A stretch of 64,000 bases of DNA, taken from Devosia epidermidihirudinis. Lineage in GTDB: Bacteria; Pseudomonadota; Alphaproteobacteria; Rhizobiales; Devosiaceae. Under the pieces are notes generated by a model. It saw nothing but the letters and a program-made list of their open reading frames with translations, made no database searches and was not told the origin of the DNA. A program made the position numbers and the translations under genes. Each line of letters starts with the position of its first letter. Within the stretch, counting starts at the first letter, position 1. Positions 1 to 8,494 of this stretch are shown one piece after another. The stretch lies in NCBI RefSeq assembly GCF_000971295.1, contig NZ_LANJ01000016.1, forward strand, positions 248,001 through 312,000, given 5' to 3'.

Positions 1-279
1 TTCGCGCAGCACGCCTTCGATGAGCTCGGCTATCGGCGCTTTGAGTGGAAGTGCAACAACAACAACGAGCCCTCCAAGGCCGCCGCTTTGCGCTTCGGCT
101 TCCAGTTCGAGGGCGTGTTCCGTCAGGACATGATCCTCAAGGGCGAGAGCCGCGACACGGCCTGGTTCTCGATCCTCGACAGCGAATGGCCCGCCATGCG
201 CGCGGAATATCAGCGCTGGTTGAGCCCGGACAATTTTGATGTGGATGGGATGCAGAAGACACGGTTGGTGACGCGCTAA
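1..279 (+). CDS. GNAT family N-acetyltransferase, C-terminal part (5' end outside window)
   Basis: The frame is open from base 1 to a TAA at 277-279, giving the last 92 residues. The segment 'RFEWKCNNNNEPSKAAALRF' followed by GFQFEGVFR is the pattern of the RimJ/RimL-type GNAT fold: the asparagine/serine acetyl-CoA-binding helix, then a 'GF..EG..R' strand. Members of this family transfer an acetyl group from acetyl-CoA to an amine on a protein terminus or a small molecule. The substrate cannot be read from the fragment. The N-terminal half with the pyrophosphate-binding loop lies upstream of the window. The call to the superfamily is firm and the specificity is unknown. Confidence 0.85.
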   Translation, partial: FAQHAFDELGYRRFEWKCNNNNEPSKAAALRFGFQFEGVFRQDMILKGESRDTAWFSILDSEWPAMRAEYQRWLSPDNFDVDGMQKTRLVTR

Positions 280-300
280 TTCGTCTCGGGAGCCCTATGA

Positions 301-393
301 GACCTCATCCTGAGCTTGTCGAAGGACGAGGTCGGGGTATGCCGAACGCTCCACTTCAGCGACCTCGTGGTTCGACGGGCTCACCATGAGGTC
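301..393. repeat. Palindromic intergenic repeat, family A copy 1
   Basis: An imperfect inverted repeat opens with GACCTCATCCTGAGC and closes with GGGCTCACCATGAGGTC, with internal 'cgaaggacgaggtc' and 'gacctcgtggttcg' motifs. A second copy lies at 4125-4210. It fills the spacer after the GNAT gene and ahead of the regA 3' end. It is REP-like, non-coding and probably folds as RNA. Confidence 0.75.
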
Positions 394-411
394 TTTGGGG
401 GATTGCAAACG

Positions 412-432
412 CTCTCGGGTCAGGCCCGAGAG
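412..432. repeat. Small palindrome (family B), possible regA terminator stem
   Basis: CTCTCGGGT and its near complement GCCCGAGAG are separated by three bases, and 'tgacgatccgg' follows. The same core with the same trailing bases recurs at 31520-31597 and 44660-44700, so it is a dispersed repeat. It lies just beyond the regA stop codon and could end that transcript, but there is no T-run. Confidence 0.6.
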
Positions 433-459
433 TGACGATCCGGTGGGTGCCCCCAAGTC

Positions 460-1020
460 TTACTTCGGCGCGCGCTTGGCCAAAATACGCTGCAGGGTGC
501 GGCGGTGCATGTTCAGGCGGCGGGCTGTTTCCGAGACATTGCGGTCGCAGAGTTCGTAGACGCGCTGGATGTGTTCCCAACGCACGCGGTCGGCGGACAT
601 CGGGTTTTCGGGCGGCTCGGGCTTTTCTTCGCCGGTGGCCAGCAGCGCGTTGATGACGTCATCGGCATCGGCGGGCTTGGACAGGTAATCCACGGCGCCA
701 AGCTTCACCGCAGTGACGGCGGTGGCGATGTTGCCATAGCCGGTCAGCACCACGGCGCGCGCATCGGGGCGCTTGGTGTGGAGGGCAGAGACAACCTCAA
801 GCCCATTGCCGTCTTCCAGTCGCAGGTCGACCACCGCATAGGCGGGCGGACGTTCGGCGACGGCGGCAAGGCCATCGGCGACCGAGCCGGCGATGCGAAC
901 ATCGAAACCGCGGCGCGCCATGGCGCGCTCAAGTCGGGAGAGGAATGCCGCGTCGTCATCGACAAGCAGCAGGCTTGGGTCGTTGGCCAGAAGATCTTCG
1001 ATCGTGCTCATGGGTGTCAT
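460..1020 (-). CDS. regA: Redox response regulator RegA/ActR/PrrA family
   Basis: This is a two-domain response regulator of 186 residues, the usual size for RegA. The receiver domain has the acidic pocket (LLVDDD), the phospho-acceptor Asp in VVDLRLEDG, the Thr in VVLTGYG and the Lys in YLSKPAD. A short linker leads to a Fis-type helix-turn-helix near the C terminus (VSETARRLNMHRRTLQRIL), which is nearly invariant in RegA/ActR/PrrA proteins. Phosphorylated by RegB, it controls respiration and other energy genes when the quinone pool is reduced. The regB gene lies 210 bp upstream on the same strand. ATG at 1020 has an AAGG about 9 bases upstream, and ATG at 1011 is an alternative. The usual senC neighbour is absent. 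Confidence 0.93.
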   Translation of the reverse strand: MTPMSTIEDLLANDPSLLLVDDDAAFLSRLERAMARRGFDVRIAGSVADGLAAVAERPPAYAVVDLRLEDGNGLEVVSALHTKRPDARAVVLTGYGNIATAVTAVKLGAVDYLSKPADADDVINALLATGEEKPEPPENPMSADRVRWEHIQRVYELCDRNVSETARRLNMHRRTLQRILAKRAPK

Positions 1021-1058
1021 TTAGGGCCTTGACGCGAAAAGGTCAAAATTTGCGTGGG

Positions 1059-1110
1059 ATACCCCCTCCTAGCCTCCCCCTGATAGGGGGCAGGACCCCC
1101 TTGTGGGTAG
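1059..1110. repeat. Half copy of intergenic repeat family D
   Basis: ATACCCCCTCCTAGCCTCCC followed by CCTGATAGGGGG matches the left half of the elements at 38404-38522 and 39639-39743. It lies in the regB-regA spacer. Confidence 0.6.
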
Positions 1111-1172
1111 GCGACATATCCTCACAGGCAGCAGATTATTTCAGGCGATGAGATGCTGACGGGGGCCCGAGG

Positions 1173-1212
1173 TCACCGCGTCATTCCCGCTTGCGTGGGA
1201 ATGACGCGGTGA
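1173..1212. repeat. Perfect 16-bp inverted repeat, family C
   Basis: TCACCGCGTCATTCCC and its exact complement are separated by the eight bases gcttgcgt. It lies 18 bases beyond the regB stop, so on the regB transcript it would form a strong hairpin between the two genes. Related to 20836-20904. Confidence 0.75.
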
Positions 1213-1230
1213 TGGTGGTGGCAGCCGGCC

Positions 1231-2544
1231 CTACGCCGCCTCCACCGCGCTGCGCGGCCAGACGATGCGGACCTGGGCATTGCCATGGCTGTCGATATTC
1301 TCGAAGGCCAGCCGCGCGCCGCTGCGCTCGAGCAGGGTCTTGGCGATGAAGATGCCGAGCCCAAGGCCGCCCGGTTTGTGGGCGTCGGCGCCCTGCGGAT
1401 CACGGGGGCGGCTGGTGAGATAGGGCTCGCCCAGTCGCGCGATCAGTTCGGGCGCAAAGCCGGGGCCGTCATCGGTGATGGCCACCGACACGGATTCACG
1501 ATCCCAGCTGGCTTCGATCTTGACCGTCTGGCGCGCAAATTCGGTGGCATTCTCGATCAGGTTCCCAAGGCCATAGAGCAGGCCCACGCTGCGGTTGAAC
1601 ACCGGCGGCTCGCCTGCGGTTTTTTCGGAATAGAACAGGATGGCCTTGCCGCGGCCCTCATGCGGGCGAGCGACTTCGGCCAGAAGGTCAGTCAGTGGCA
1701 CGGCCGCAAACGGGTCGCCGCCCTCATTGCCCAGATTGCGCAGTTTGGCCAGGATCGCCCGGCAGCGCGCCGCCTGGGCGATGATCAACTCGACGTCGTC
1801 GGCCAGATCGCTGCCCGGCTCGGCTTCGGCCCGCATTTCCTTGGCGGCCAGGGCAATGGTGGAGAGCGGCGTGCCCAGCTCATGGGCGGCGGCAGCGGCC
1901 AGACCATCCAGCGCCGAAAGCTGCTCTTTGCGCGAGAGGGCCAGCTCGGTCGCGGCCAAGGCGTCGGCAATCTGGCGGGCGTCGTGCGCGACGCGCATCG
2001 TATAGGCAGAGATGAACACCACGCCGCAGATGATCGAGACCCAGATGCCGATCACATAGATGCGATTGAACACCAGCCGCTGATTGGGATCCCAGGGCAG
2101 GGGCAGGTGCCAGACCGACAGGACCGAGGCGATGATGGCCGCAAGGACGGCCACCGCCACGGTGACGCGGCGCGGCAGGGTTGTCGCGGACACCGAAACT
2201 GGCGCCAGCAGCAGCAGGGAGAACGGATTCTCCAGCCCCCCGGTCAGCGCCAATAGGCCCCCGAGCTGACAGAGATCGAACACCACCTGACTGGCAGTGA
2301 AGGTCGAGGAGGGGCGATGGGCCGCGCCGAAGCGCACCACCAGCCAGATATTGAGCCCCGCCGAGATGGCGATCAGCACAAAGCATTCCATCAGTGGCAG
2401 CGGAAAGCCCAGTCCAAAGGCCACAAACAGCACGCCAATGGCCTGTCCGCCCACGGCCAGCCAGCGCAGCAGGACCAGCGTTTCCAGCCGCAGCGGCCGC
2501 CAGGTGGAGGGCAAGGGCAGGCCATCTGCCTGGGTCATGGTCAT
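1231..2544 (-). CDS. regB: Redox-sensing sensor histidine kinase RegB/ActS/PrrB family
   Basis: The protein has 437 residues. About six membrane segments span residues 25-185 and include the RegB 'GGLENPF' redox/quinone-site motif at about 102-108. A cytoplasmic transmitter follows. The H box HELGTPLST places the phospho-acceptor at His221, and a Cys at about 261 (ARCRAIL) matches the redox-active cysteine of Rhodobacter RegB. N and G boxes are present (NLIENATEFA, DDGPGFAPEL, GGLGLGIFIAK). It autophosphorylates when the ubiquinone pool is reduced and passes phosphate to RegA. Starts at 2544 and 2538 are both possible and no strong ribosome site separates them. Identification is firm because the H box and the redox motif occur together. 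Confidence 0.94.
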   Translation of the reverse strand: MTMTQADGLPLPSTWRPLRLETLVLLRWLAVGGQAIGVLFVAFGLGFPLPLMECFVLIAISAGLNIWLVVRFGAAHRPSSTFTASQVVFDLCQLGGLLALTGGLENPFSLLLLAPVSVSATTLPRRVTVAVAVLAAIIASVLSVWHLPLPWDPNQRLVFNRIYVIGIWVSIICGVVFISAYTMRVAHDARQIADALAATELALSRKEQLSALDGLAAAAAHELGTPLSTIALAAKEMRAEAEPGSDLADDVELIIAQAARCRAILAKLRNLGNEGGDPFAAVPLTDLLAEVARPHEGRGKAILFYSEKTAGEPPVFNRSVGLLYGLGNLIENATEFARQTVKIEASWDRESVSVAITDDGPGFAPELIARLGEPYLTSRPRDPQGADAHKPGGLGLGIFIAKTLLERSGARLAFENIDSHGNAQVRIVWPRSAVEAA

Positions 2545-2689
2545 GAGGGAGCCTTCATTATGCGCAATCGCCCGTGTCGTATGGGGATCATGTTTTTCAT
2601 TTCAAGACCAAAAAAGTGATGGGCACATTCTTGATCCTGTCCGCAACGGGGCCAAATTAGGCTCATCGTGACTGGGAGAATGCAACGAA

Positions 2690-3169
2690 ATGAACACAGC
2701 AATCATCAAACCTCAATGGTCGCCGCTCACCATCGGTCTCATGGTCATCGGCTTCATCACGTTCTGGCCGCTTGGCCTAGCCGTCCTAGGTTATATCCTC
2801 TGGGGCGAAAAGTTCGGCGGCTCGCCTGAAAAGGCACAGCGCTACTTCAATCAGGGCAAGGCCTGGTGCACGTCCAATAAGGGCCGTCATGGCTTTGGCG
2901 CACACCGCTACGCGTCCAATTCGAGCGGCAATGCAGCCTTTGACGATTACCGCGCTGAACAGCTGCGCCGTCTTGAAGAAGAACGCGCCCGCCTCGACGC
3001 CGAAATCGACGCCTTCCACGAATATATGGCCAACCTCAACAAGGCCAAGGATCGTGAAGAATTCGATCGCTTCATGAATGAACGCCGCGGCTCGCGCCAG
3101 GGCTATGAGCCCAAGCCAGACAATGGCGATCAGAACAACAACAATGGCTGGGGCAACAATAACAGCTGA
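2690..3169 (+). CDS. DUF2852 domain membrane protein
   Basis: This protein of 159 residues has one or two membrane segments at about 15-42 (PLTIGLMVIGF.TFWPLGLAVLGYILW). A basic and aromatic stretch follows, then a charged helix rich in Arg and Glu (RLEEERARLDAEIDAFHEYM) that probably forms a coiled coil. The tail is Asn/Gly-rich and low in complexity. This layout is characteristic of DUF2852, a family common in Rhizobiales with no assigned function. A GGGAG sits about 9 bases before the ATG. The gene is divergent from regB with about 145 bp between the starts. No partner in the neighbourhood suggests a role. Confidence 0.85.
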   Translation: MNTAIIKPQWSPLTIGLMVIGFITFWPLGLAVLGYILWGEKFGGSPEKAQRYFNQGKAWCTSNKGRHGFGAHRYASNSSGNAAFDDYRAEQLRRLEEERARLDAEIDAFHEYMANLNKAKDREEFDRFMNERRGSRQGYEPKPDNGDQNNNNGWGNNNS

Positions 3170-3182
3170 CCCAGCTATTTAC

Positions 3183-3212
3183 AGGCCGCGCATAAGCCCC
3201 CAAGCGCGGCCT
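3183..3212 (+). terminator. Hairpin after the DUF2852 gene
   Basis: AGGCCGCGC pairs perfectly with GCGCGGCCT across a 12-base loop, 14 bases beyond the stop. The trailing bases (gacctttctcc) are pyrimidine-rich but hold no long T-run, so termination efficiency is uncertain. Confidence 0.6.
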
Positions 3213-3367
3213 GACCTTTCTCCTGAGCCGGTCGTTTCCCACGACTGAACTGGCGTCCTCCCAAGGGCGCCATTTTTGTTTTGTGATCGCGGCGCGCGGC
3301 TGGGGTGGGGAGTCAAAGCCCGGCTTTCCCGCTATGCTCGTCCCTGCGATTCCCTCTTCGGGTGCCC

Positions 3368-4105
3368 ATGAACCTGTTTTTCCGCTCCAAGCCGAAAATC
3401 CCAGCCTCGACGGTGATCGAGATCGATGGCGAGCCGGTGACGGTCACCGTGCGCGTCAATGCGCGGGCCAAGAGCTATCGCCTGTCCATTCCCCATAGCG
3501 GTGGCCCGCTGCTGACGCTGCCGCCGCATGGCAAATGGGCTGAGGCGGAGGGGTTCCTTCATCGCCATCGCAACTGGCTGGCCGCCCGTATCCATCGCGC
3601 GCCAACCGCTGCCAGTTTTTCCGATGGCGGCGTGGTACCGCTGCGCGGCGTCGATCACGCCATTGTCGGGACCGGCAAGCTGCGGGGGCGGGTGGAAGTC
3701 ACCGAGATCGATGGCGTGCCGACCCTATTGGTCCCCGGCGCACCGGAACACACGGCGCGGCGGCTGACGGACTGGTTCAAGGATGAGGCGCATGCCGATC
3801 TTGTGGCGCGCACTGCCATCCACGCGGCGCGACTGGGCGTGGTGGTCAAGACCATCAAGATGCGCAGCCAGGCCAGCCGCTGGGGCTCCTGCTCGTCATC
3901 GGGCAATATCAATTACAACTGGCGGCTGGTCCTCGCGCCGCCCTTTGTGCTCGATTATGTGGCGGCCCACGAAGTGGCTCACCTGGTCGAAATGAACCAC
4001 TCGCCGGCGTTCTGGGCCACGGTCACGCGCACGCTGCCCGATATGGACCGTGGCCGCGCCTGGCTCAAGGCGCATGGGCGGCAGTTGATGGCGCATGGTG
4101 GGTAG
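3368..4105 (+). CDS. YgjP/DUF45-type zinc metallopeptidase (M48-like)
   Basis: The protein has 245 residues. The C-terminal part carries HEVAHLVEMNHSPAFW, with the HExxH zinc site followed by an H-x(2)-P-x-F-W motif, the signature of the YgjP/SprT-like DUF45 family. The basic stretch MRSQASRWGSCSSSGNINYNWRL is also diagnostic. Family members are soluble predicted zinc proteases, some encoded near restriction genes, with largely unknown substrates. The frame is open upstream to a GTG at 3305, but the leader is not protein-like, so the ATG at 3368 (MNLFFRSKPK) is preferred although its ribosome site is weak. The gene stands alone. Confidence 0.85.
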   Translation: MNLFFRSKPKIPASTVIEIDGEPVTVTVRVNARAKSYRLSIPHSGGPLLTLPPHGKWAEAEGFLHRHRNWLAARIHRAPTAASFSDGGVVPLRGVDHAIVGTGKLRGRVEVTEIDGVPTLLVPGAPEHTARRLTDWFKDEAHADLVARTAIHAARLGVVVKTIKMRSQASRWGSCSSSGNINYNWRLVLAPPFVLDYVAAHEVAHLVEMNHSPAFWATVTRTLPDMDRGRAWLKAHGRQLMAHGG

Positions 4106-4124
4106 GGGGCTCCCCCCCGCCTCA

Positions 4125-4210
4125 AGACCTCAGGGTGAGCCTGTCGGTCGTGTGCGTGGAGAAGTCCGCACTCACCGACCTCGTCCTTCGACGGGCTCAG
4201 GATGAGGTCT
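4125..4210. repeat. Palindromic intergenic repeat, family A copy 2
   Basis: AGACCTCAGGGTGAGC pairs with GCTCAGGATGAGGTCT across a spacer that holds a second smaller inverted repeat. It is homologous to 301-393 and lies between convergent genes. Confidence 0.75.
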
Positions 4211-4251
4211 CATCTCGTCCATCCGTTCTTACGCACGAGCGGGGGCAGCCC

Positions 4252-4287
4252 CAAAGAAAAACACCGGATGCTGGGCACCCGGTGTTT
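4252..4287 (-). terminator. Rho-independent terminator of mrcA
   Basis: Read on the minus strand, AACACCGG and CCGGTGTT flank an 11-base loop, followed by TTTTTCTTT. It begins seven bases past the mrcA stop codon. This is a convincing intrinsic terminator. Confidence 0.85.
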
Positions 4288-4293
4288 CACACA

Positions 4294-6849
4294 TCAATTG
4301 CCGAAGATCAGGTCCATCAGCGTGCGCTGGCGGGCTGGCTCCTGGTAGACTGGCTGCTGCTGGCCGACATTGGCCGGGGGCTGCATCTGGGCCGGAGCGC
4401 TTGGTGCCCAGACCTGCTGGCCGGTGGCCGGATCAATCACGATCACCATGGGCATTCCGGTATTCGGGTCAATCGGGGCCTGCGGCGCAACGAGTTGCTG
4501 CTGCTCCTGCTGGATCGGGAAGCCGGTGGCGCCATCGAAGGCCTGACCATCAACGATGATCTGCCCCGTTGGCATGCCGGTGGTCGGGTCGATCTGGTTG
4601 CCATTGGCATCAACAATGGTGCCACCGGCGGGCAGGCCGGTATTGCCATCGACCATCGGGCCGGTCTGGATCGGCTGGTTGGACTGCACCGGCATGCCGG
4701 TGGCGCTGTCGACATACTGCACCTGCGGCTGGCCCGTGGTCGGGTCGATCACCACCTGCCCGGTCGTTGGGTCGATGACATGCTGGGGCACGATCTGGCC
4801 GTCATAGCTGCCGCCGGGGATCGGACGCGGGTCCTTGCCGGCATGGGCCTTGGTCATGAACTGGGTCCAGATTGCCGCCGGCACGTTGCCGCCCGACAGC
4901 GTGGTCTTGGTGTCATTGTCGTTGCCCAGCCAGACGCCGGTGACCATGGCCGAGGTATAGCCGACAAACAGGGCGTCGCGCGCCTGCTGGGTGGTGCCGG
5001 TCTTGCCGGCAAATTCCCACTTGCCCACGCTGGCCGACTTGCCCGTACCCACCTCGACGGCGGTCTTGAGCATGTCGTTCATTTCCGCCAGCACCCGGGG
5101 TTCAATGACGCGGCCAGGACCGGCGTCCGAGGCCTCATAGAGCACTTTGCCCTGCACGTCGGCGATCTTGGTGATGACATTTGGAATGACGCCGATGCCG
5201 CCATTGGCAAAGGGTGCATAGGCGCTGGTCAGCTCCAGCAGGTTCACTTCCTGGGTGCCCAGAGCAATCGAGGGCACGGCAGTCAGCTGGCTCGAAATAC
5301 CCATGCGGGTGGCCACATCGACCACGGCCGCTGGCGTCACGTCGATGGCGAGGCGCGCTGCAATGGTGTTGAGCGAATAGGCCAGGCCCTGACGCAGGGT
5401 AACGGTGCCGGCATATTTGCCCGAGGCATTGCGCGGGCTCCAGCCATTGTAGTCGAACTGGGCATCCTCGGCCAAAGTGTCGGGCGTATAGCCCTTTTCC
5501 ATGGCGGCCAGATAGACGAAGGGCTTGAACGAGGAACCGGGCTGACGCTTGGCCGTGACCGCGCGGTTATACTGGCTGGCCTGATAGTCCACGCCGCCCA
5601 CCATGGCGCGCACTTTGCCATCCACATCCATGGCGACGAGGGCGCCCTGACTGAAGCCGCGCTTGGGACCTTCGGAGGCCACCATTTCCTTGACGATGAA
5701 CTCGGCGTCCTTCTGCATCTTGAAGTCGATGGTGGTCTGCACCACGACGTCGCTGCTGATGTCGCCGATATAGGCGGTCATTAGGCTTTCCACCCAGTCG
5801 GCCACATAGGATTCCGAACCGGCAACGCGGGTGCGCACCGTCTGGTCGGGATTGATCTGCGCCGCCGAGGCTTCATCGCGCGTAATATAGCCTTCCTGCG
5901 CCATGGAGTTGAGCGTCAGGCGCTGGCGTTCCTTGGCCCGTTCAGGATTGTTCTTGGGGTTATAGGCGGATGGCGCGGGCAGAATGCCGGCCAGCATGGC
6001 CGCCTGACCCAGCGACAGATTGCGCGCCGAGACACCGAAATAGGTCTGCGCTGCCGCCTCGATACCGGTTGCACCGGCGCCGAAATAGACGCGGTTCATA
6101 TAGAGTTCGAGGATTTCTTCCTTGGTGTAGTTCTGCTCGAGCCATACCGCCAGAATGGCTTCCTGCACCTTACGGCCGATATTCTGGTCGGGCGTGAGGA
6201 ACAGGTTCTTGGCCACCTGCTGGGTAATGGTGGACGCACCACGCGTCACCCCGCGCGCCTGCACCGACTCCACAGCCACGGCGAGCAGACCGATGGGGTC
6301 GACGCCGAAGTGGGTGAAGAAGCGCCGGTCTTCGCTGGCGACAATGGCCATGGGCACATAATAGGGCAGCTCGCGGAAGGTCACGGCCTCGCCACCGGTC
6401 TGGCCGCGATTGGAGATCAGGCTGCCGTCAGCCGCGAGAATGCGGATATTGGGCGGACGGTCAGGGATTGCCCAGGTGTTGGACGACGGCAATTGGGCGC
6501 CGTAATAGACGATGACGCCGATAACGGCGATGCCGCCCCAGAGCGAGAAAATGAAGCCCCAATAGAGGATGCCCATGAGAAAGCCGCCGGTGCGCGACCG
6601 GCGCTTGGGCTTTTTGCCACGGGCAGGCTGGGCCTTGCCGCGCTTTGGGGTTTTGGGGGGCTTGCCGCCGCCGCCATTGCCTTTGGGCTCTGGTGCAACG
6701 CGGTTCGAGCGTTCATCGCCAATGGACAGGCCAGTTGTTGCGCCCATGACGGGTTCAACCCGCCCACCCTTGGTGGTGGGTGCAGACGGTTTGCTGGCTT
6801 TTTTGGGCTGTCCGCCAACGCGGTCATCGGCGGAAATGCGAAAGTCCAT
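4294..6849 (-). CDS. mrcA: Penicillin-binding protein 1A, bifunctional glycosyltransferase/transpeptidase
   Basis: This class A PBP has 851 residues from the ATG at 6849. A basic, low-complexity cytoplasmic N terminus of about 120 residues precedes one membrane segment (MGILYWGFIFSLWGGIAVIG). The GT51 domain carries the catalytic glutamate motif ASEDRRFFTHFGVD, then RGASTITQQVAKN and the AAQTYFG region. The transpeptidase domain carries SSFK (nucleophile Ser), YSLN (SxN) and KTGTT. It polymerises and crosslinks peptidoglycan in the periplasm. The tail of about 150 residues is unusual: eight degenerate D-x-x-T-G-x-P units, absent from well-studied PBP1A proteins. An upstream ATG at 6936 adds 29 residues that do not look conserved. 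The gene is single, with its own terminator. Confidence 0.95.
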   Translation of the reverse strand: MDFRISADDRVGGQPKKASKPSAPTTKGGRVEPVMGATTGLSIGDERSNRVAPEPKGNGGGGKPPKTPKRGKAQPARGKKPKRRSRTGGFLMGILYWGFIFSLWGGIAVIGVIVYYGAQLPSSNTWAIPDRPPNIRILAADGSLISNRGQTGGEAVTFRELPYYVPMAIVASEDRRFFTHFGVDPIGLLAVAVESVQARGVTRGASTITQQVAKNLFLTPDQNIGRKVQEAILAVWLEQNYTKEEILELYMNRVYFGAGATGIEAAAQTYFGVSARNLSLGQAAMLAGILPAPSAYNPKNNPERAKERQRLTLNSMAQEGYITRDEASAAQINPDQTVRTRVAGSESYVADWVESLMTAYIGDISSDVVVQTTIDFKMQKDAEFIVKEMVASEGPKRGFSQGALVAMDVDGKVRAMVGGVDYQASQYNRAVTAKRQPGSSFKPFVYLAAMEKGYTPDTLAEDAQFDYNGWSPRNASGKYAGTVTLRQGLAYSLNTIAARLAIDVTPAAVVDVATRMGISSQLTAVPSIALGTQEVNLLELTSAYAPFANGGIGVIPNVITKIADVQGKVLYEASDAGPGRVIEPRVLAEMNDMLKTAVEVGTGKSASVGKWEFAGKTGTTQQARDALFVGYTSAMVTGVWLGNDNDTKTTLSGGNVPAAIWTQFMTKAHAGKDPRPIPGGSYDGQIVPQHVIDPTTGQVVIDPTTGQPQVQYVDSATGMPVQSNQPIQTGPMVDGNTGLPAGGTIVDANGNQIDPTTGMPTGQIIVDGQAFDGATGFPIQQEQQQLVAPQAPIDPNTGMPMVIVIDPATGQQVWAPSAPAQMQPPANVGQQQPVYQEPARQRTLMDLIFGN

Positions 6850-7132
6850 CAAGCGAACCCTGAAGAAGTGCCTTTTGCCGCTTCTACCCGGTTCCGCGCC
6901 ATTGGGGAACAAGAGGTTAGCGTAGGTGAAGGCCAATCCTGACCGACTCGTGTTGACGTCATCTCCTTCGAGGCGTCAGCCACGCGGCCATGCCCCCTTG
7001 TCCGGATAAATTGTGGCCGGTTTATGTGGGGTTTGCCGGTTCCGCCCAGCCTGTGGCGGCTGCGCCACAAGCGCGACGGAGCACCATTTATTGTGCTAGG
7101 CGGGACCTCAACCTGATCAGGAATGTCCTCCC

Positions 7133-7471
7133 ATGCCCATTTTTGCCACCACAGCGATGATCTATGCCGGGGCAGCGCTCGCCGAAATCGCCGGGTGCTT
7201 TGCCTTTTGGGCGTGGTTGCGACAGGGACAGTCGCCGCTCTGGCTGGTGCCAGGCCTTGCTGCGCTGATCACCTTTGCGTGGCTGTTGACGCTGGCTCCG
7301 GCCGAACATGCCGGACGCGCCTTTGCCGCCTATGGCGGGGTCTATATCGCGGCCTCTTTACTCTGGATGTGGCTGGCCGAAGGCCGCACACCCGACCGCT
7401 GGGACCTGACCGGCGGCGCACTGGCTCTGGTTGCGGCCGCCATTATCCTGTTCGCGCCGCGCGCCAGTTAG
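7133..7471 (+). CDS. ynfA: YnfA/UPF0060 family small membrane protein
   Basis: The protein has 112 residues and four membrane helices. The first holds [16 protein letters not shown] and the last part reads [13 protein letters not shown] sequence ([13 protein letters not shown]), both diagnostic of UPF0060. It is distantly related to the small multidrug resistance fold, and some homologues are reported as weak efflux pumps, but the physiological substrate is not settled. Its stop overlaps the stop of the convergent gene at 7468 by four bases. The ATG has no clear Shine-Dalgarno sequence. Confidence 0.9.
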   Translation: MPIFATTAMIYAGAALAEIAGCFAFWAWLRQGQSPLWLVPGLAALITFAWLLTLAPAEHAGRAFAAYGGVYIAASLLWMWLAEGRTPDRWDLTGGALALVAAAIILFAPRAS

Positions 7472-7785
7472 CAGTTGAGATTGCGATAGGCCTTGAGGGC
7501 TGCGGGCAGGAACTGGTCGGCGCCGCCGGTCCATTCCTGAACCACGTCCTCGCCAAACTCGCCGTTTTCGCAATCGTAGGTCACGTAGGACGAGCCGACT
7601 TCCTTGCCCTCGACACTGACCAGCAGCACATGGGTGCGTTCATCCGAGCCATCCTGCTTTTGCGCCGTGATTTCGTAGAAATAGGGCGCGTCGATATAGA
7701 CGCGCAGCAGCGGTACGGCTTCCTGGGCATGGGCAGGCAGGGCAAGAACTGTCAGCGTCAGGCTGGCAAGGAGAGCGGATTTCAT
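7468..7785 (-). CDS. Small secreted protein of unknown function
   Basis: From the ATG at 7785 the product is 105 residues with a clean signal peptide ([20 protein letters not shown], cleavage before QEA), so it is probably periplasmic. The mature part is short, with a predicted beta-rich core and two cysteines (YDCENGEF and the terminal NLNC) that could form a disulfide. No known family was recognised. A longer reading from 7866 would bury the signal peptide and is rejected. It is divergent from the gene at 7884 and convergent with ynfA. Confidence 0.7.
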   Translation of the reverse strand: MKSALLASLTLTVLALPAHAQEAVPLLRVYIDAPYFYEITAQKQDGSDERTHVLLVSVEGKEVGSSYVTYDCENGEFGEDVVQEWTGGADQFLPAALKAYRNLNC

Positions 7786-7883
7786 GGACAAAGCCTCGTT
7801 GAGCACACAGTGATGCACGACATTGTTGCGCCAAATATGGCCGGTTAAGTCAGACGCGTGAAGCACTTATGGAGCCTGCCCGC

Positions 7884-8417
7884 ATGAAGCGCCTGCTTGC
7901 CGCCCTCAGCCTTGCTGTCGCTCTCTTGCTCTCTGGCAAGGCCATGGCCCAGCAACAGGCAATGCTGGACGAGGCGTTTCGGGCGGCGCAAAAGACCTTC
8001 GAGCGGGCGCTGCCCGGCATGGGCGAGACCCAGTTCGGCGTGGATATCGACGACTATGGTAATGCGCTTCTGGCCAAGCGTTTCACCTCATCCCACTGGA
8101 AGGGCGCGGTCACGCTCAAAACCGAAATGGGCGACGGCAAAGGCTCGTGCAGCCGCTTTGCCGCCTTTGTCCGCATTCCGCCCAATCAGGGCGTGGTGAC
8201 GCTGGTGCTGTGCCCGCAGTTTTTCACCAAGGGCGCCGATGCCCTGCGCGAGCTGACCATTTTGCATGAAATGGTGCATGTGGTGGCCGGACCCGATGAG
8301 TGCCGCGCCATGGCACTGGCAGCCCTGATCCAGCAGCGCGCCACGGGCAAGTTCACACCGGTGGATGGCTATTGGACGGCCAGCGGCTGTGAGGGCGGGC
8401 GGTTCAAGCTGCCTTAG
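7884..8417 (+). CDS. Secreted protein with an HExxH zinc-protease-like motif
   Basis: The 177-residue product begins with a signal peptide (MKRLLAALSLAVALLLSGKAMA, cleavage before QQQ). The mature part contains LRELTILHEMVHVVAGPDECRAM. HEMVH fits the HExxH zinc site of gluzincin-type metallopeptidases, and the Glu seven residues after the second His could be a third ligand. Four cysteines (SCSR, VLCPQ, ECRA, SGCE) are spaced to form two disulfides, which fits periplasmic export. It is small for a protease, so it could be a minimal peptidase or an inactive relative. ATG at 7869 is an alternative that adds five residues. No family name is claimed. Confidence 0.65.
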   Translation: MKRLLAALSLAVALLLSGKAMAQQQAMLDEAFRAAQKTFERALPGMGETQFGVDIDDYGNALLAKRFTSSHWKGAVTLKTEMGDGKGSCSRFAAFVRIPPNQGVVTLVLCPQFFTKGADALRELTILHEMVHVVAGPDECRAMALAALIQQRATGKFTPVDGYWTASGCEGGRFKLP

Positions 8418-8494
8418 TGAGGAGGGTGTGATGCCGCCTTGCACCATAAGCGGACGTTGGGAGCGCACATTGTCCCTCCCTTGATCTCGGCGCA

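Noticed and set aside
4135..5784. 549-residue open frame on the plus strand opposite mrcA
   Set aside because: It is the complement of the GC-rich PBP1A gene. Its product is His/Gly/Arg-rich with no domain, while the minus strand has all class A PBP motifs.
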